This document shows, piece by piece, positions 1 through 11,500 of a stretch of DNA of 64,000 nt; positions within the stretch are counted from its first letter, which is position 1, and every line of letters begins with the position of its first letter. The position numbers and the translations under genes are program-made. The DNA is taken from NCBI RefSeq assembly GCF_047511655.1, contig NC_133386.1:170025146-170089145 (forward strand), read 5' to 3'. The notes beneath the pieces are model-generated. The model was not told the origin of the DNA. It ran no database searches and was given only the letters and a program-made list of their open reading frames with translations. Origin of the DNA: Castor canadensis (lineage: Eukaryota; Chordata; Mammalia; Rodentia; Castoridae).

Positions 1-74
1 TTCACATCTGAGCCTCCCCTTCTGTAAAGTATTCTTAATTTGTTTAGTTTGTGGGTTTTTTTGTTTTTGTTTTT

Positions 75-281
75 TGTCCGGGGTTTAGAACTCAGGGTCT
101 CATGCTTAGTAGGCAGGCGCTGTACCACTTGAGCCATTCTGCCAGCCCTTTTATGTGAAGGGTTTTTTCTAGATAGGGTCTCATGAACTATTTGCCCAGG
201 CTGACCTCGAACCACGATCCTCCTGAACTCTGCCTTCTGAGTAGCTAGGATTACAGGCATGAGCCACCAGTGCCCAGCTGT
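75..281 (-). repeat. Dimeric SINE (B1-like + ID-like)
   Basis: Read on the minus strand: a B1/7SL-like unit (gcctgtaatcctagctactc type) followed by the tRNA-derived unit (ctcaagtggtacagcgcc ... ctgagttctaaacccc). This is the commonest composite repeat in the window. Confidence 0.85.
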
Positions 282-282
282 A

Positions 283-402
283 CAGTTTATTTTTAATTTT
301 TTTTTTAAATTCACTTATTCACATGTGCATACATTGTTTGGGTCATTTCTCCCCCCTCCCCCTGCCCCATCCTCTCCCCTCTCCCCCCTCCCCCTAATTT
401 TT
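283..402 (-). mobile_element. L1 3' tip, strongly 5'-truncated
   Basis: On the minus strand the sequence runs from a purine/G-rich tract into agaaatgacccaaacaatg, gcacatgtgaataag and an A-rich tail. That is the same 3' end as the L1 copies ending at 31,598 and 48,344. Only about 110 bases are present. Confidence 0.7.
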
Positions 403-911
403 TTTTTAACTGGGAAAATTTTTATTAAGTCCATAGATTTAAAAATCATTTTGTGGAGTTGGGGCACAGGTCTACTGGGAAATCAGGCCATGAGGTGGGG
501 AGTTAAATTTTTTAGTAATTTTCAGGTTTCAATTTTTTTTAATTTACTTTTTGCAATTTGTATTTGGTTCCACAATTGAATTGCATTCAGAAGGGCCTTG
601 AATTCTTGGATTACTGAGGCAGTTTTATGGTTTTTTTTTTTTCCCCAGAGCACCACAAATTTTTCTATCCTATGGCCAAATAAAGAAATATTCATGGATT
701 TGTGTACATCAAACTGAACCTACACTGGGAAATAAGATAAGAACGTATACATAACACATACACTAGTAATTGGAAGAAGGTATTGGTGTTAGTGTGTAAG
801 GATAAGGAACATCTTCATTTCAGAATATCTTTTGTTGGATTTGTGGTAAATTTGCTAGCCCTCGTCACTCCCTTCTCTATTGATCTAGTGTGTCATCTAG
901 AAATCAGTCAA

Positions 912-1031
912 AACCTGGTGTGGTGGACAACACCTACAATCGCAGCTCTTGGGAGGCTGAGGCAGCAGGATTTTGAGTTTAAGGCCAGTCTGGTCTACAC
1001 AGTGAGACTGTTTCACGAAAATAAAAACATG
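912..1031 (+). repeat. B1-like SINE monomer
   Basis: Recognised by the run ctggtgtggtggacaaca, gggaggctgaggcagcagg and ggccagtctggtctacac, then an A-rich end. Diverged, with no ID half attached. Confidence 0.75.
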
Positions 1032-1234
1032 CTGGGTGCAGGCTTATGGTGTTTTATACATGTTAGTTGTTATTTTGCAGTGTCTCAAAAAAAAAAATAA
1101 GTATATAAAGGAGGAAGTGATAGTGCCTAACTCCACTCATTTTTAGACAGGAGTTTGGTGTTTGTTCTTCTTGGATGTCTTTGTATGTCAAAAACATTCA
1201 TATTCACCTAATCAGTGTTTATTGTTAGGATATG

Positions 1235-1480
1235 GCATAATTATTTTAATTCATTATTGATGGACATTTTGGTAATTTGTACTCATTATAAATAACAGCT
1301 ATAATGAATATCTTGTACAAAATGTCTTGCTGTCCACTTATTTCTGTAGAATAAATTTCTAGAAATGAAACTTGAATGGGTATACACATTTTTACTTTTG
1401 CTTTATGTATTTGTAATACTATCCTGAAATGTCAGTCTCTTCTTACCAGTATAGATTTCTGACCAACCTTTCATAATAAT
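1235..1480 (-). mobile_element. Decayed LINE-like fragment
   Basis: Text such as gacattttggtaatttg, aataacagctataatgaat and ctagaaatgaaacttgaatg resembles the antisense of an old L1 ORF2/3' region. Heavily diverged; family uncertain. Confidence 0.4.
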
Positions 1481-1649
1481 TATGCATCTCTTACTATTGG
1501 AAAGTTCATGGAGGTCAGTATTCAAAATGCAAAAGATTTTTAAAGTGAATGCATTTTGGCTAAAGAAATTTTAGGGTTTATTTCACTGTTATTTTTAGAT
1601 TTATTCATCATGTTAGGTATAGGCAGTTCAGTATTGATGTTTCAGTTTT

Positions 1650-1850
1650 TGTTTTCTTTTTTGCAGTACTAGGGTTTGAATCGGCCTACACCTTGAGCTA
1701 CTCCACCAAGCCCTTTTTTGTGATGGGTTTTTCGAGGTAGGGGTCTCGTGAACTATTTTGCCTGGCCTGGCTTTGAACCACAGTCCTCCTGGTCTGTGCC
1801 TCCTACGTAGCTAGAATTATAGATGTGAGCCACCTGCAGGCCGGCAATGT
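1650..1850 (-). repeat. Dimeric SINE (B1-like + ID-like), internally deleted
   Basis: Antisense composite: ID half (gtactagggtttgaatcgg ... ttgagctactccaccaag) is shortened, the B1-like half (ggtaggggtctcgtgaacta ... gtagctagaattatagatg) is complete. Confidence 0.8.
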
Positions 1851-2198
1851 TTCAGTTTTAATGTTTTGTACATTTTAGTTATTTTGCATTAGAAACTCAG
1901 GGTAAATTAGTCACTAGTGATTATGAATATTTTTGCTGGCTTTTTAATTTTTATGTGACCTTGTTTATATAAGTTCACTGATATGATAATTATAGATATG
2001 AATGCTGATACCTTTATAATTTTGGTTTTGCTTTAAGAAAGCAAGCTATATTGAAATGTATTTTTCAGAATTTACCTACAGAGTTAATTTTTTACCCTAG
2101 TAGTCATTTTGCCGTGTTGAGGATTATATAATTCACTACTGTGAAAACACATATTTGTGCCATAATTGTGTAAAGGTCTTTCTGTCTTCTCTTCACAG

Positions 2199-5100
2199 GC
2201 ATGCATTCCTCAGCAGCAACTGAGCTGTTTGTTACTGGACCTTTGCCCACCACTGGAACACTTGCACCGTCTACCCTCTCTGCTTATCAGCATCCCGCCA
2301 CCTTTAACAATAGAAACTTTGCTACAACCTCACCTTTGGTGCTTCAGGATTCAACTTTTAACACTACATCAAATGGAATTTTAAATCCTCATGACCCTTT
2401 GCTACAGATTAAGACTTCCCAGGGAACTGTCCCAACTGCTTTGGCATTTGAGCGCCTGGGCAGTTCTGCATTAAGTAACAGCATACCACCTCAGTCTTCA
2501 ACATATCGCTCAGCTCAAGAGTCTGCACCCCATCTTTTACAACCTCAATTTAGTTTGTTGCCTTCAGCACTTGGGGGAGCCCAGCAAACTCCTCAAGGCT
2601 ACAATTCAACTCTCTTTACTAGTTCTGCTTCCATTGAAAGAGCTCTTCTTCGAGAATGTAGTGTTATTAAACACCATCAGCGGCCTTCAGGTACCCAACT
2701 GACTGGTTCACAGCATTCCTTACATAGTTATCTATCAAATGCAAGTGTAATTAATTTTCAGGAAACATCCAGGCAGTCATCTTTACCTTGTAGCCCAATT
2801 GGAGAGTCTACTCAGGTGAGCAATGGAGGATTACAACAGAAAACACCCCAGGTCTCAGTGGAACTTGCTCAGTCTTACTCATCTGCAATAACATCATCAG
2901 GGTATCCTTCTTCTACTCTTAAAGTAGACAGCTGTTCTACAAAACAACCACTAACATCAACTAAGAGCCCAAAATCTCAGAGTATAATTCCTCCTGTGCA
3001 AACACTAAGCTATTCCAAACCTTTACATAACCAGAGTTCTGTAATATCAGGCCAAGCACAAATTTATTCTACAGCACAGCTACCCAGCCTTTTATCAGTT
3101 AGTCAGTCCCAAAATTACGGTTTAGTACAGCCACATAATGTGCCATCTATTGTTCATTCACAGGTTTATAGGTCCAGCAGGGTTGAGAAATTGCCATCCT
3201 TATATAAAACATTGACTTTTTCTGGGTCATCTCAGCCCATAACTTCTCAAAATCAGACACTGAGTTATTCATCCAGTCAGCAAGAAGTGTTATCTTCAGT
3301 TGCAAGTGAGAATTACCCTGCCCAAACAAGAGATCTGTGTTCAGTCAGTCAGTCTCAAAGTTACTCATCTGGTCACTCTCAGGGTTTATCATCAGTTAGC
3401 CAGACACAGGTCAGTTATTCATCTCAATCACAAGTTTTATCAGTTGTTAGTCCTTCAGAAAGCTATGTGTCAGGACAGCCCCTTACATTAACAGCCCCTT
3501 CTCTTTCTTACTCTTCTGCTTCTCGGGCTGAGAACTTGCCAGATTCTAGCCCAACCCAAAATTACATTTCTATGCATTCTTCCCAAAATGCCCAGACTCA
3601 AGGATCATCATCTCCCCCATCCCAAAAGTTTTTGCCTGGTGTGCAGTCATCATCTTTTGCATCCTCTACTCATTGTCAGAATAACATACCTTCCCCTGAT
3701 CCAAAGTCTTACGCTGAAAGAAAACTTGACTCAAATGTGTATACATCTTCAAAGGAAGAAGATGAGTTTCCAATGCAAGAGTTACAGGCATTGCAACCAC
3801 AGGCATCTCTTGAATCATCAAGCCAAAGGCTACCTGATGGGGAAATTAAGTCTCAAGAATCAGTTTATAAGTCATCAAAGACTGATGACAGATACTCTCA
3901 AAGTGTAATCAGAAGCAATTCCCATCTTGAAGATCAAGTTGTTGGGATTGCTCTACAAGGGTCAAATAAAGAAGAAAACATGATTGGCTCAGTTACACAG
4001 CTTAACCAACAAGTTGGCCAAACCAAAAATACAGCAACCCCTGATATTAAGAAGGCAACTAATTTAATGCAAACTCCACAAATAAGGTTGAGTACTAAAG
4101 ACCCAAACCGGCAGCATTCTCTTATACATAAGGTACATGAAGCCAAGGCCCAGGAACAGCATGATCAAATAATTAATGCCTCATCTCAGATTCAAATTCC
4201 AAATCATGCTTTAGGGCACGGCCATCAGACATCTCTTCCCAGTACACAGGTCCTTTTAGAATCTGCCTGTGATTTACAGATTCTTCAGCAGTCCATGCTT
4301 CAGGCAGGTTTAGGACAAGTTAAAGCATCTTTACAAGTACAGCGTGTTCAGAGTCCTCAACAAATAGTACATCCTTTTCTTCAAATGGATGGCCATATTA
4401 TTCAGACCAATGGTGATCCCTCTCAGCAGCAGATCCATCCTCAGAATCCTGAAATATTGAAAATAGACCTCTCCGAATCTTCAAAACCATTACAACAACA
4501 TCTAACAGCAAAGGGTCATTTCACTGAAACAAATCAACATGATTCCAAGAGTCAGTTTGTTTCTCTTGGATCAATATGTTTCCCAGAGGCAATGCTTCTC
4601 AGTGATGAAAGAAATATTTTATCCAATGTAGATGATATCTTAGCAGCTACAGCAGCAGCTTGTGGGGTTACACCTTCTGATTTTTCGAAGTCAACCTCAA
4701 ATGATACCGTGCAGGCTGTTGAAGGTGGTAATTCTAAATCTCATTTTCAGCAGTCACTAGATGTCAGGCATGTAACTTCAGATTTTAACTCCATAACAGC
4801 CACAGTAGGAAAGCCACAGAATATAAATGATATTTCCTTAAATGGAAATCAGGTTACTGTAAACCTTTCACCAGTACCTACCCTTCAGTCAAAAATGACT
4901 CTTGACCAACAGCATATTGAAACACCTAGTCAAAATATGGCAACTAAAGTAACTTCTGCAGTAGTTGGGCCAAGTCATGAAGTCCAGGAGCAAAGTTCTG
5001 GCCCATTCAAAAAACTGTCCACTACCAATCATGAGTCTGAAGAAGACAGTGAGGTTCCTCTTGATAATACATTAAGTAATAACCGAAACCAAGAGTTTGT

Positions 5101-5870
5101 TTCTAGTAGTAGGAGCATAAGTGGAGAGAGTGCTACATCAGAGAATGAATTTACCTTGGGGAGTGATGACAGTAGTATGTCAATGAACCCTAATAGGAGT
5201 GCCCTTGCACTGTTGGCCATGGCTCAGTCTGGTGATACAGCCAGTGCCAAGATTGAAGAAGAAAGCCAAGATTTAATAAATTTTAACCTTCCAAAGAAAA
5301 AACCTAAAGGAAAAGGGCAAGTTAAAGAAGAAGAAAATAATAATCAAAAACAGCTGAAAAGACCCGCCCAAGGCAAACGCCAGAATCCTAGGGGAACAGA
5401 TCCGTATTTACCATATACTCCACCTTCCTCAGAAAGCTGCCACGAAGGTTATCAGCATCAAGAAAAAATGAGGCAGAAGATAAAAGAAGTAGAAGAAAAA
5501 CAGCCAGAAGTCAAGACAGGATTTATTGCTTCTTTCTTAGATTTTTTGAAATCTGGGCCTAAGCAGCAGTTTTCCACACTTGCTGTCCGAATGCCTAACA
5601 GGACCAGACGACCCGGGACCCAGATTGTCCGTACGTTTTGTCCTCCACCACATCCAAAGACTTCATCCACAGCACCCACACGTTTAGTGTCTGAAACTGG
5701 GAGTGTCAGTCCATCAGAAAAAGTCGATAATGAGCTTAAAAACTTGGAACATTTCTCTTCATTTTCTTCTGATGAGGAAGATCCTGGAGTTTGCAGTCAT
5801 GATGTCTATAAAAGCATCTCTACTTCCCTGTCTTCATCGGATGTTACTTCTGATAAAACAAAGAAAACAG
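2199..5870 (+). CDS. QSER1: QSER1 giant internal exon (Ser/Gln-rich region)
   Basis: The exon opens after a pyrimidine-rich acceptor (cttcacag, 2191-2198). Its first two bases complete a split codon, and the frame then runs from ATG 2201 for 1,223 codons to donor ACAG|gtaaag at 5870/5871. It encodes most of the intrinsically disordered body of QSER1. Numbering from that Met, residues about 265-455 are packed with SQSQ, SYSS and QNY motifs. About 789-828 is an acidic/hydrophobic block (SICFPEAMLLSDER onward) that is conserved in the paralogue PRR12. About 1030-1060 is a Lys-rich, NLS-like stretch. About 1090-1121 is the conserved KIKEVEEKQPE...SFLDFLKSG helix motif, and SSFSSDEED lies near 1187. 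The open frame continues 98 bases into the intron to a stop at 5966-5968, but that tail is intronic. A Met at the exon start is not the native initiator, because homologues carry residues upstream. Confidence 0.95.
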
Positions 5871-6147
5871 GTAAAGTTTTAGATTCACAAAATTTATGGC
5901 TTTCTAACTGTTTTTCTAGCTGTAGCCCACATTTTAAACTTTTTAAAGTAGGTCCTAGAGACTTTTAAACATTTATCTTGCATACAGGAAAGTTAGGTTG
6001 TCATTCCAGTTTTTCTTAGCTTTTTGCTACAGGCATTATAACTTACCCAGTATGCTATCTAGACTTCTCTAATCTGAGAATCTTAAAATAGCTTTTGGAT
6101 GTGAGGCATTGTCTTGGAGGCGCTGTTGTATAAATCTGGCTTTTGTT

Positions 6148-6228
6148 TTTTCAATATTGGGGTTTGAATTCAGGACCTTGGCCTTGCTAGGCAAGCATTC
6201 TACCACTTGAGCTATGCCCCCAGCCTTA
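6148..6228 (-). repeat. ID-like SINE monomer
   Basis: Antisense tRNA-derived unit: attggggtttgaattcagg ... ctaccacttgagctatgcc. Single unit without B1 half. Confidence 0.8.
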
Positions 6229-6867
6229 AACCTGGTATATATTCTTGATATGACTATTTTATCTGAAATTTAGCATTTTGCTATTAAATTGAGTGATACA
6301 TAGTATGCATATCGATCTAATTAAGATAGTTTTACAATTTTGTACTTACTTAAAACTATATACCTAAATCTTTATGCTGTGGTTAATAGAAGAAATTGTT
6401 TAAGAGTACTGCCTTCTTTAAACAATTACCAGGTAAGTATAGATTACTATTTTAAGGAACATGCCAAGAAAAAACTTACAACAATCGTGTAGCTATTACT
6501 TCTGTGTCAGGACCTAGTAGCAGTGTTGTAAGATATGCATTATTGTCTCCAATGTAGGTGGTATGACTGAGACTAAGTGTCCATTAGTAGTGAGCAACAA
6601 GGCTCAACCCAGGTACATCTGGTTTTAGAGCCTATATCCTTATTTAGCTCTTTTGCATCAATAGGACAATGTTTTAAGACTTAAACTCTGTTTTGTAATT
6701 ATTTCTCAGCTTCTCTCTGCATTTGATAAGATGATGGGAAACAACTGGTATCCTTGATAATCTTATTATAAATGATAATAAGCACATGTCTAAAAAATTC
6801 TCCTAAAACAAGGATTTTCTAAAATCTCTGATCCAAAAACATGAGTCTAAAACTAGTTTCTTCCATT

Positions 6868-7085
6868 GAGCACCAGGGGCCTCACACTCATAATCCTTCC
6901 TACTTGGGAGGTTGAGATCAGGAGAATTGCCATTTGAGGACAGCCCACGGGGATAGTTTGCGAGACCTCATCTCCAAAAATAACCAGAGCAAAATGGACT
7001 GGAGGTGTGGCTCAAATAGAGCACCTGCTTTGCAAGTGTGAAGTCCCAAGTTCAAAGCCCAGTCCCACCAGATAAAATTAAAATA
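6868..7085 (+). repeat. Dimeric SINE
   Basis: B1-like half with cataatccttcctacttggg, joined by ccagagcaaaatggactgga to an ID-like half ending in agtcccaccag and an A-rich tail. Confidence 0.85.
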
Positions 7086-7478
7086 AAAGTTAAAATTAGT
7101 TTCTTTTAGACAATCATCTAAATTTTAATTCCAATCATCAGTACCAACCCAATCTTTACTCTCAGGTCTTTGAAGTTCTCTCTTCACTGTCCCTGTTGGG
7201 CCATGTGGAAGAACTCATCATTTACACTTAGAACAGACTTCTCATGACAGTATTTCTCACCAGTCTCCCTACCAGTCCGTCTTCCACATTGTCATCAGAT
7301 TCATCTTTATAAGAAAGAAAACTGATTATTCTGCTTCAAAGCACCACTTTGAGCTTCATGGGAAAATGTGAAGATAACATGTAAGAGTTTTCCTATTCTA
7401 TGGAATACCCTACTCTTTCCATTTTCCTTCTTCAGTGACAACTCAATTTCTTGGACATCTGACCTGACCCTCTTTCAC

Positions 7479-7620
7479 AATCTTTGAATTCTTTTCAAAG
7501 ATTTTGAAATTTTTGAATTTGAAATGTTTTTCAATTTCAAAAATTTCAAAATTTGAATTCAAAATTCAAAAAAAAATTTCAATTGAAATTTGAAAGATTT
7601 TGAATTTCAAAATCTTTGAA
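7479..7620. repeat. AT-rich palindromic block
   Basis: A 140-base tract composed almost entirely of interleaved GAATTT, AAATTC and TTTCAAA words. The outer arms are exact inverted repeats: caaagattttgaaatt (7496-7511) pairs with aatttcaaaatctttg (7603-7618). The 91-base interior is itself full of short palindromes such as TTGAATTCAA. It could extrude a long hairpin. No mobile-element family recognised. Confidence 0.85.
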
Positions 7621-7883
7621 CAGATTTCTGTCTATACTGCTCTCTTTATTTTTTAATCCAGCAAATAATTAATTATCTTTGAAAACCATTTTCAAAGTCA
7701 TTTTATGGAAGTTACTCCAGGCCAAATTAGAACTTTTATCCTTTCAATTCCCATTGACCTTAAATGTTTATGAAAGCATTTACTTTTGTTTTAACTTATT
7801 CATTTGCATATATATATATATGTATTTCATTAAAGTATTAGTTTCTTTAAGCCTGTGTGGCTTTATTGCTAAGAGTTGGGCTT

Positions 7884-8082
7884 TGCGCTGGGCTATGACT
7901 ATAATCCTAGCTACTTAGGAGGTAGAGATCAGAAGGATTGTGGTTCAGTAAATAGTTTCCAAGACTCTTATCTCAAAAATACCCAACACACAAAAAAGCT
8001 GGCATTGTAGCTCAAGTGGTAGAGCACCTGCCTAGCAAGTGTGAGGCCCTGAGTTCAAACTCCAGTCCCACCAAAAAAAAAA
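7884..8082 (+). repeat. Dimeric SINE
   Basis: B1-like half (ctataatcctagctactta) plus a well-preserved ID half (tagctcaagtggtagagcac ... gttcaaactccagtcccacc) and an A11 tail. Confidence 0.9.
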
Positions 8083-8362
8083 AGAATTTGGCCTTTGGAG
8101 TTAAATCGCCTAGGTTTCAAATTTCTATCTTAATAACTGTGACTTTAGACACATTACTGATCTGTAAAATGTAGACAGTGATACAGTATGCCTCTGCTAC
8201 TTTGAGAAGATTCAGAGATGTAAAGCACTTAGTACAGAAACAGATGCCTTAGTTTTTTTTGTTTTTTTTTATATTACACTATGTCCACCTTTTTCTTTGC
8301 AAGCCTAAAATATAAAGTGACTCAGTAAATGATTGTGAGATGACTGTATCTAAAAGACAAAA

Positions 8363-8640
8363 GGGGCTGGGGGTATGCCTTAGTTTGGTAGAGTGCCTAC
8401 TTGGCATTATGGCCCTGAGTTCAACCCTCAGGACCAACAACAACAACAACAAAAAAATACAAGGAACGTTTGGGGAGTGTAGCTCAGTGGTAGAGTATGT
8501 GCTTAGCATGTCCAAGGCCCTGGGTTCAATGCTCAGTGCCACTTCCCACCCAAAAAATAAAAGTGGTTATGCAGCTGGGGTGTAACAAGGTCCTAGGTTG
8601 TATCCCCAGCACCATATTGAAAAAAAAAAAGAAGAAGAAA
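8363..8640 (+). repeat. Three ID-like SINEs in a row
   Basis: Units at about 8363-8458, 8470-8562 and 8575-8640 (the last truncated), all on the same strand, each ending in an A-rich tail. Successive insertion into the previous tail is the simplest explanation. The middle unit keeps the clearest B-box (gggttcaatg). Confidence 0.8.
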
Positions 8641-8682
8641 AGAAAAATTGTGGTGACCCATGAGTTAAAGGTAAGTAGCTAG

Positions 8683-8868
8683 GTTGTTTTTTTTTTTTTT
8701 TTTCCTAGTACTAGGGCTTGAACTCAGGGCCTTCTACTTCTGCGAAGGGTTTTTTGAGATAGGGTCTCTCGAACTGTTTTCCCAGGCTGGCTTCGAACTG
8801 CAGTCCTGCTGATTTCTGCCTCCGGAGTAGCTAGGATGACAGGCATGAGCCACCAGCGCCCAGCAGTT
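8683..8868 (-). repeat. Dimeric SINE with shortened ID half
   Basis: Starts with a T18 tract (the antisense tail). The ID half is missing its centre (cagggccttctacttctg) and the B1-like half is intact (gtagctaggatgacaggc). Confidence 0.85.
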
Positions 8869-9017
8869 TTTGTTATTTTATTTTTTTTAGTAGAATTCTG
8901 AGTTTTGCATATACAGTGCACATTGTAGACAGTTTCAATGAGGTCATAAGATGATGGGACTGTGGTTCTCCAAATTCCATGGTAAACAAAAAGTTAAAAA
9001 AAGTGAGGAGGTGGGTG

Positions 9018-9118
9018 AGGCATGGACATGTGGCTCAATAGCAGGACCCATGCTTTTAGCATGCACAAGACCATAGGTTTGATCCCAGCAATGCTAAAAC
9101 AAAACAAAACAAAGCAAA
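9018..9118 (+). repeat. ID-like SINE
   Basis: tgtggctcaatagcaggacc ... aggtttgatcccagcaatgc followed by an (AAAAC)n tail. Confidence 0.75.
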
Positions 9119-9449
9119 AACAGCAGAGCTATCTTCCATTGAAGTATTTACTTTTGAATTCTTGTAATATTTTCTGGAACATTGACTTTTTGCCAGTTTT
9201 TATGGACTACTGTGGCCATTCTTAGCATATGAAGATGTTTTTAGTTACATTTGTTTCCAACGATTCTAGTTGTTGACTTAGAATTATTTATGTACTCTAA
9301 AACGGTAGTGTTCTCTAGTAAAATTTGTGATGAAATAATCATCTGTAATTGTAAAGATTGCTATTTACTTCCATTATAAAAGCTGAATTAAGAGGGTGGG
9401 GAAATTAAAAAATTACATTAAGAAAAAATATTAATGAACCACCGTATCT

Positions 9450-10440
9450 GTGACTAATATAGACTAGATACCAGGCTATAATAGGCAAGATGGAGCACAG
9501 TTGTCTAACAAACTGTCAATACAAAATACAGCTCCAAAAAGAGAATAAGAAATGGTTTATTCTGAGCCAAACATGAGTGACCATGGTTCGAGAACACAGA
9601 TTCAGGGTACCATGAATGATATGTTTCACTGCCGAAGATGTTCCATGAACAGTAATGGAAAGTTATAAATAAATCCACTTACCATATACATTGGTGAGGG
9701 CATCAGGTGGGTGAGTTACAGCATAGTTGGGGAAATCTTTTCTGTGCTTATAACTTTCTTTGCTTTAGGGTTGGTAGAAGCTAGTGGCTTGCTAATTTTA
9801 ATAATACAAAGAAAAGTTTTACCTAATAGTAACCTCTGTCAGATACAGAGGTTGATAGTTAATGGCTACTGAAGGGACTAAAAAAGTAACTCAGAAGCAT
9901 TTTGGTTCTAGATCTGCAATATTCCATCTCCACAATCAGGAAGTTCTAACCAGTCAATCAGTCTTAAGATTGGGCTTCTTCAGAGAGCTTCATTTCACAG
10001 CACTGGTTTCTGTATATGTATTAAAATAACCAATAGAAGGCTGTAGATACTGCTTAGTAGTAGAGAAATTGCCTGGCTTGGGAGGCTCTGGGTTCAATCC
10101 CTAGCACTGCAAAAACAGTAACAAAAAATGACTAATGGAATATAAGATGGAGAAACTTGCTTGAATCTTGAAACTGGGGATGGTTTCCATTTTCACTGGT
10201 TCTTACTCCCTTCAAATTAAACGCAAGTACAGTATAAAAACTAGTTTTTGCAGTGTCAAAATGTTTCTGTGTCTGTATCAGGTAACTTACTGTTACCTAG
10301 CCAGTGGAGGCAGAATGTTATTTATGCTAACAAACTCTAGTTACAATTTAATTTCGTTCAGGGTGAGTGGGCTGTTTCTTCAAAATAGAGGCCAACTTAA
10401 GCCACAGCTCTCTGCTTCCACTTCCTAGGGAAGAGCAAAT
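9450..10440. mobile_element. Possible ancient LTR-like remnant
   Basis: The stretch has the look of a decayed ERV LTR (ttattctgagccaaacatga, ggttcgagaacacagattca, later gaactggggatggtttcc), and is interrupted by an ID SINE at 10036-10122. I cannot assign a family and see no clear ends; orientation unknown. Confidence 0.3.
10036..10122 (+). repeat. ID-like SINE
   Basis: Diverged tRNA-derived unit: gaaggctgtagatactgc ... ggttcaatccctagcactgc, then an A-rich tail. Confidence 0.7.
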
Positions 10441-10624
10441 TGCTAAAGGACACAGTAACTGAAACCCAAACAGTAAACCCAACCCACAATAAAAGCGACA
10501 GTGTTTCCCTGCAGTTTATTTGTATCTCTGGATAAAATGCACTTGGCTGAAATATGTTGGAAGCTTAACAGTGAAATACCAATGCAGGAGTCCTAGTTTG
10601 TTTTCTGTGGTTCCTCAAGATCTT

Positions 10625-10825
10625 TCTTTCTTTCTTTTTGGTGGAATGGGAGTTTGAATTCAGGGCTTTTTGCTTGCAAAAAAAACAGGCACTCTACCAC
10701 TTGAGCCTCACCTCTAGTCAATTTTGTTTTGGTTATTTTGGAGATGGGGGTGGTTTCACAAATTACTTGCCTGAGTTGCTGGATCTCAGTTTCCCAAGTA
10801 GCTAGGATTATAGGCATGAGCTTTA
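10625..10825 (-). repeat. Dimeric SINE
   Basis: Antisense composite starting after a CTTT run. The ID half reads gggagtttgaattcagggc ... ctaccacttgagcctcacc; the B1 half ends ctaggattataggcatgagc. Confidence 0.85.
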
Positions 10826-10959
10826 AATTACCTTTCTCTGAAACACAGTATGGAGAAAAGCCAAAGTAAGAAGAGCTGACCAGAAAAGTACTTTTAACAA
10901 GTTTTTATTTCTCAGATTTGTTATGCAGATTTAAGTGATACTTTCTCGTGGATTCAGAG

Positions 10960-11500
10960 TATCTGATAATTTTCCTTCCTGGTGTGGAGAAGGATACTCT
11001 CTTACAGATGGTGATATATAAATTTTTCCTACTGAAGGGCAACTTTTCAGAGCCTCTTATTTATCTGTGGTTTCTCAAAATAATCATTGTGATAGTTGTG
11101 GTCTCCATCATATTTTGGGTTCTTATTCTGAGCTTCATTAACATTTAGGTCTATGATCCATTTTAATTTGTTTTTTGTGTAATACATGAAGCATGTGTTG
11201 AAGTTAAATCATAAGGAAATCCAACTTTTTTTTTTTTGCATAAGGAAATCCAACTTTTCCTGTATTTTGAAAACACCATTTTTTTTCTCTCATGATTGCC
11301 TTTTTACTTTTGTCAAAAATCAGTAGCCCTATCTGTGTAGAAGTATTTCTGGGTTCTAAGTTCTCTACCATTGATAAGTGTGCTTATGTTTTCCTCAATA
11401 CCACATTGTCTTACTTGCTGCAGCTTTACTGTAAGCCTTAAATTAAGGCATTGTGACTCCTCCAAATTCATTCTTTCATAAATTAGTTCCTTTTTCCATA
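10960..11500 (-). mobile_element. Decayed antisense L1 fragment
   Basis: Antisense ORF2-region wording (aggtctatgatccattttaa, ttgcctttttacttttgtca) is recognisable. A local 20-base duplication (cataaggaaatccaactttt at 11210 and 11239) interrupts it. Boundaries approximate. Confidence 0.6.

Larger units (their letters stand above)
1..2198 (+). other. QSER1: QSER1 upstream intron (3' part)
   Basis: No exon recognised. Contents: a dimeric SINE (75-281), an antisense L1 3' tip (283-402), a B1-like SINE (912-1031), a decayed LINE-like stretch (about 1235-1480), a second dimeric SINE (1650-1850), and otherwise unique AT-rich sequence. The intron is phase 1, since the next exon begins with two bases of a split codon. 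Short open frames here overlap repeats and show no coding character. Confidence 0.8.

Noticed and set aside
783-1100. 106-codon open frame on +
   Set aside because: Half of it lies in a B1-like SINE, with no homology or splice context; a chance frame.
5458-5679. Minus-strand frame inside the QSER1 exon
   Set aside because: Shadow of the coding strand with no homology; the + strand is clearly the real gene.
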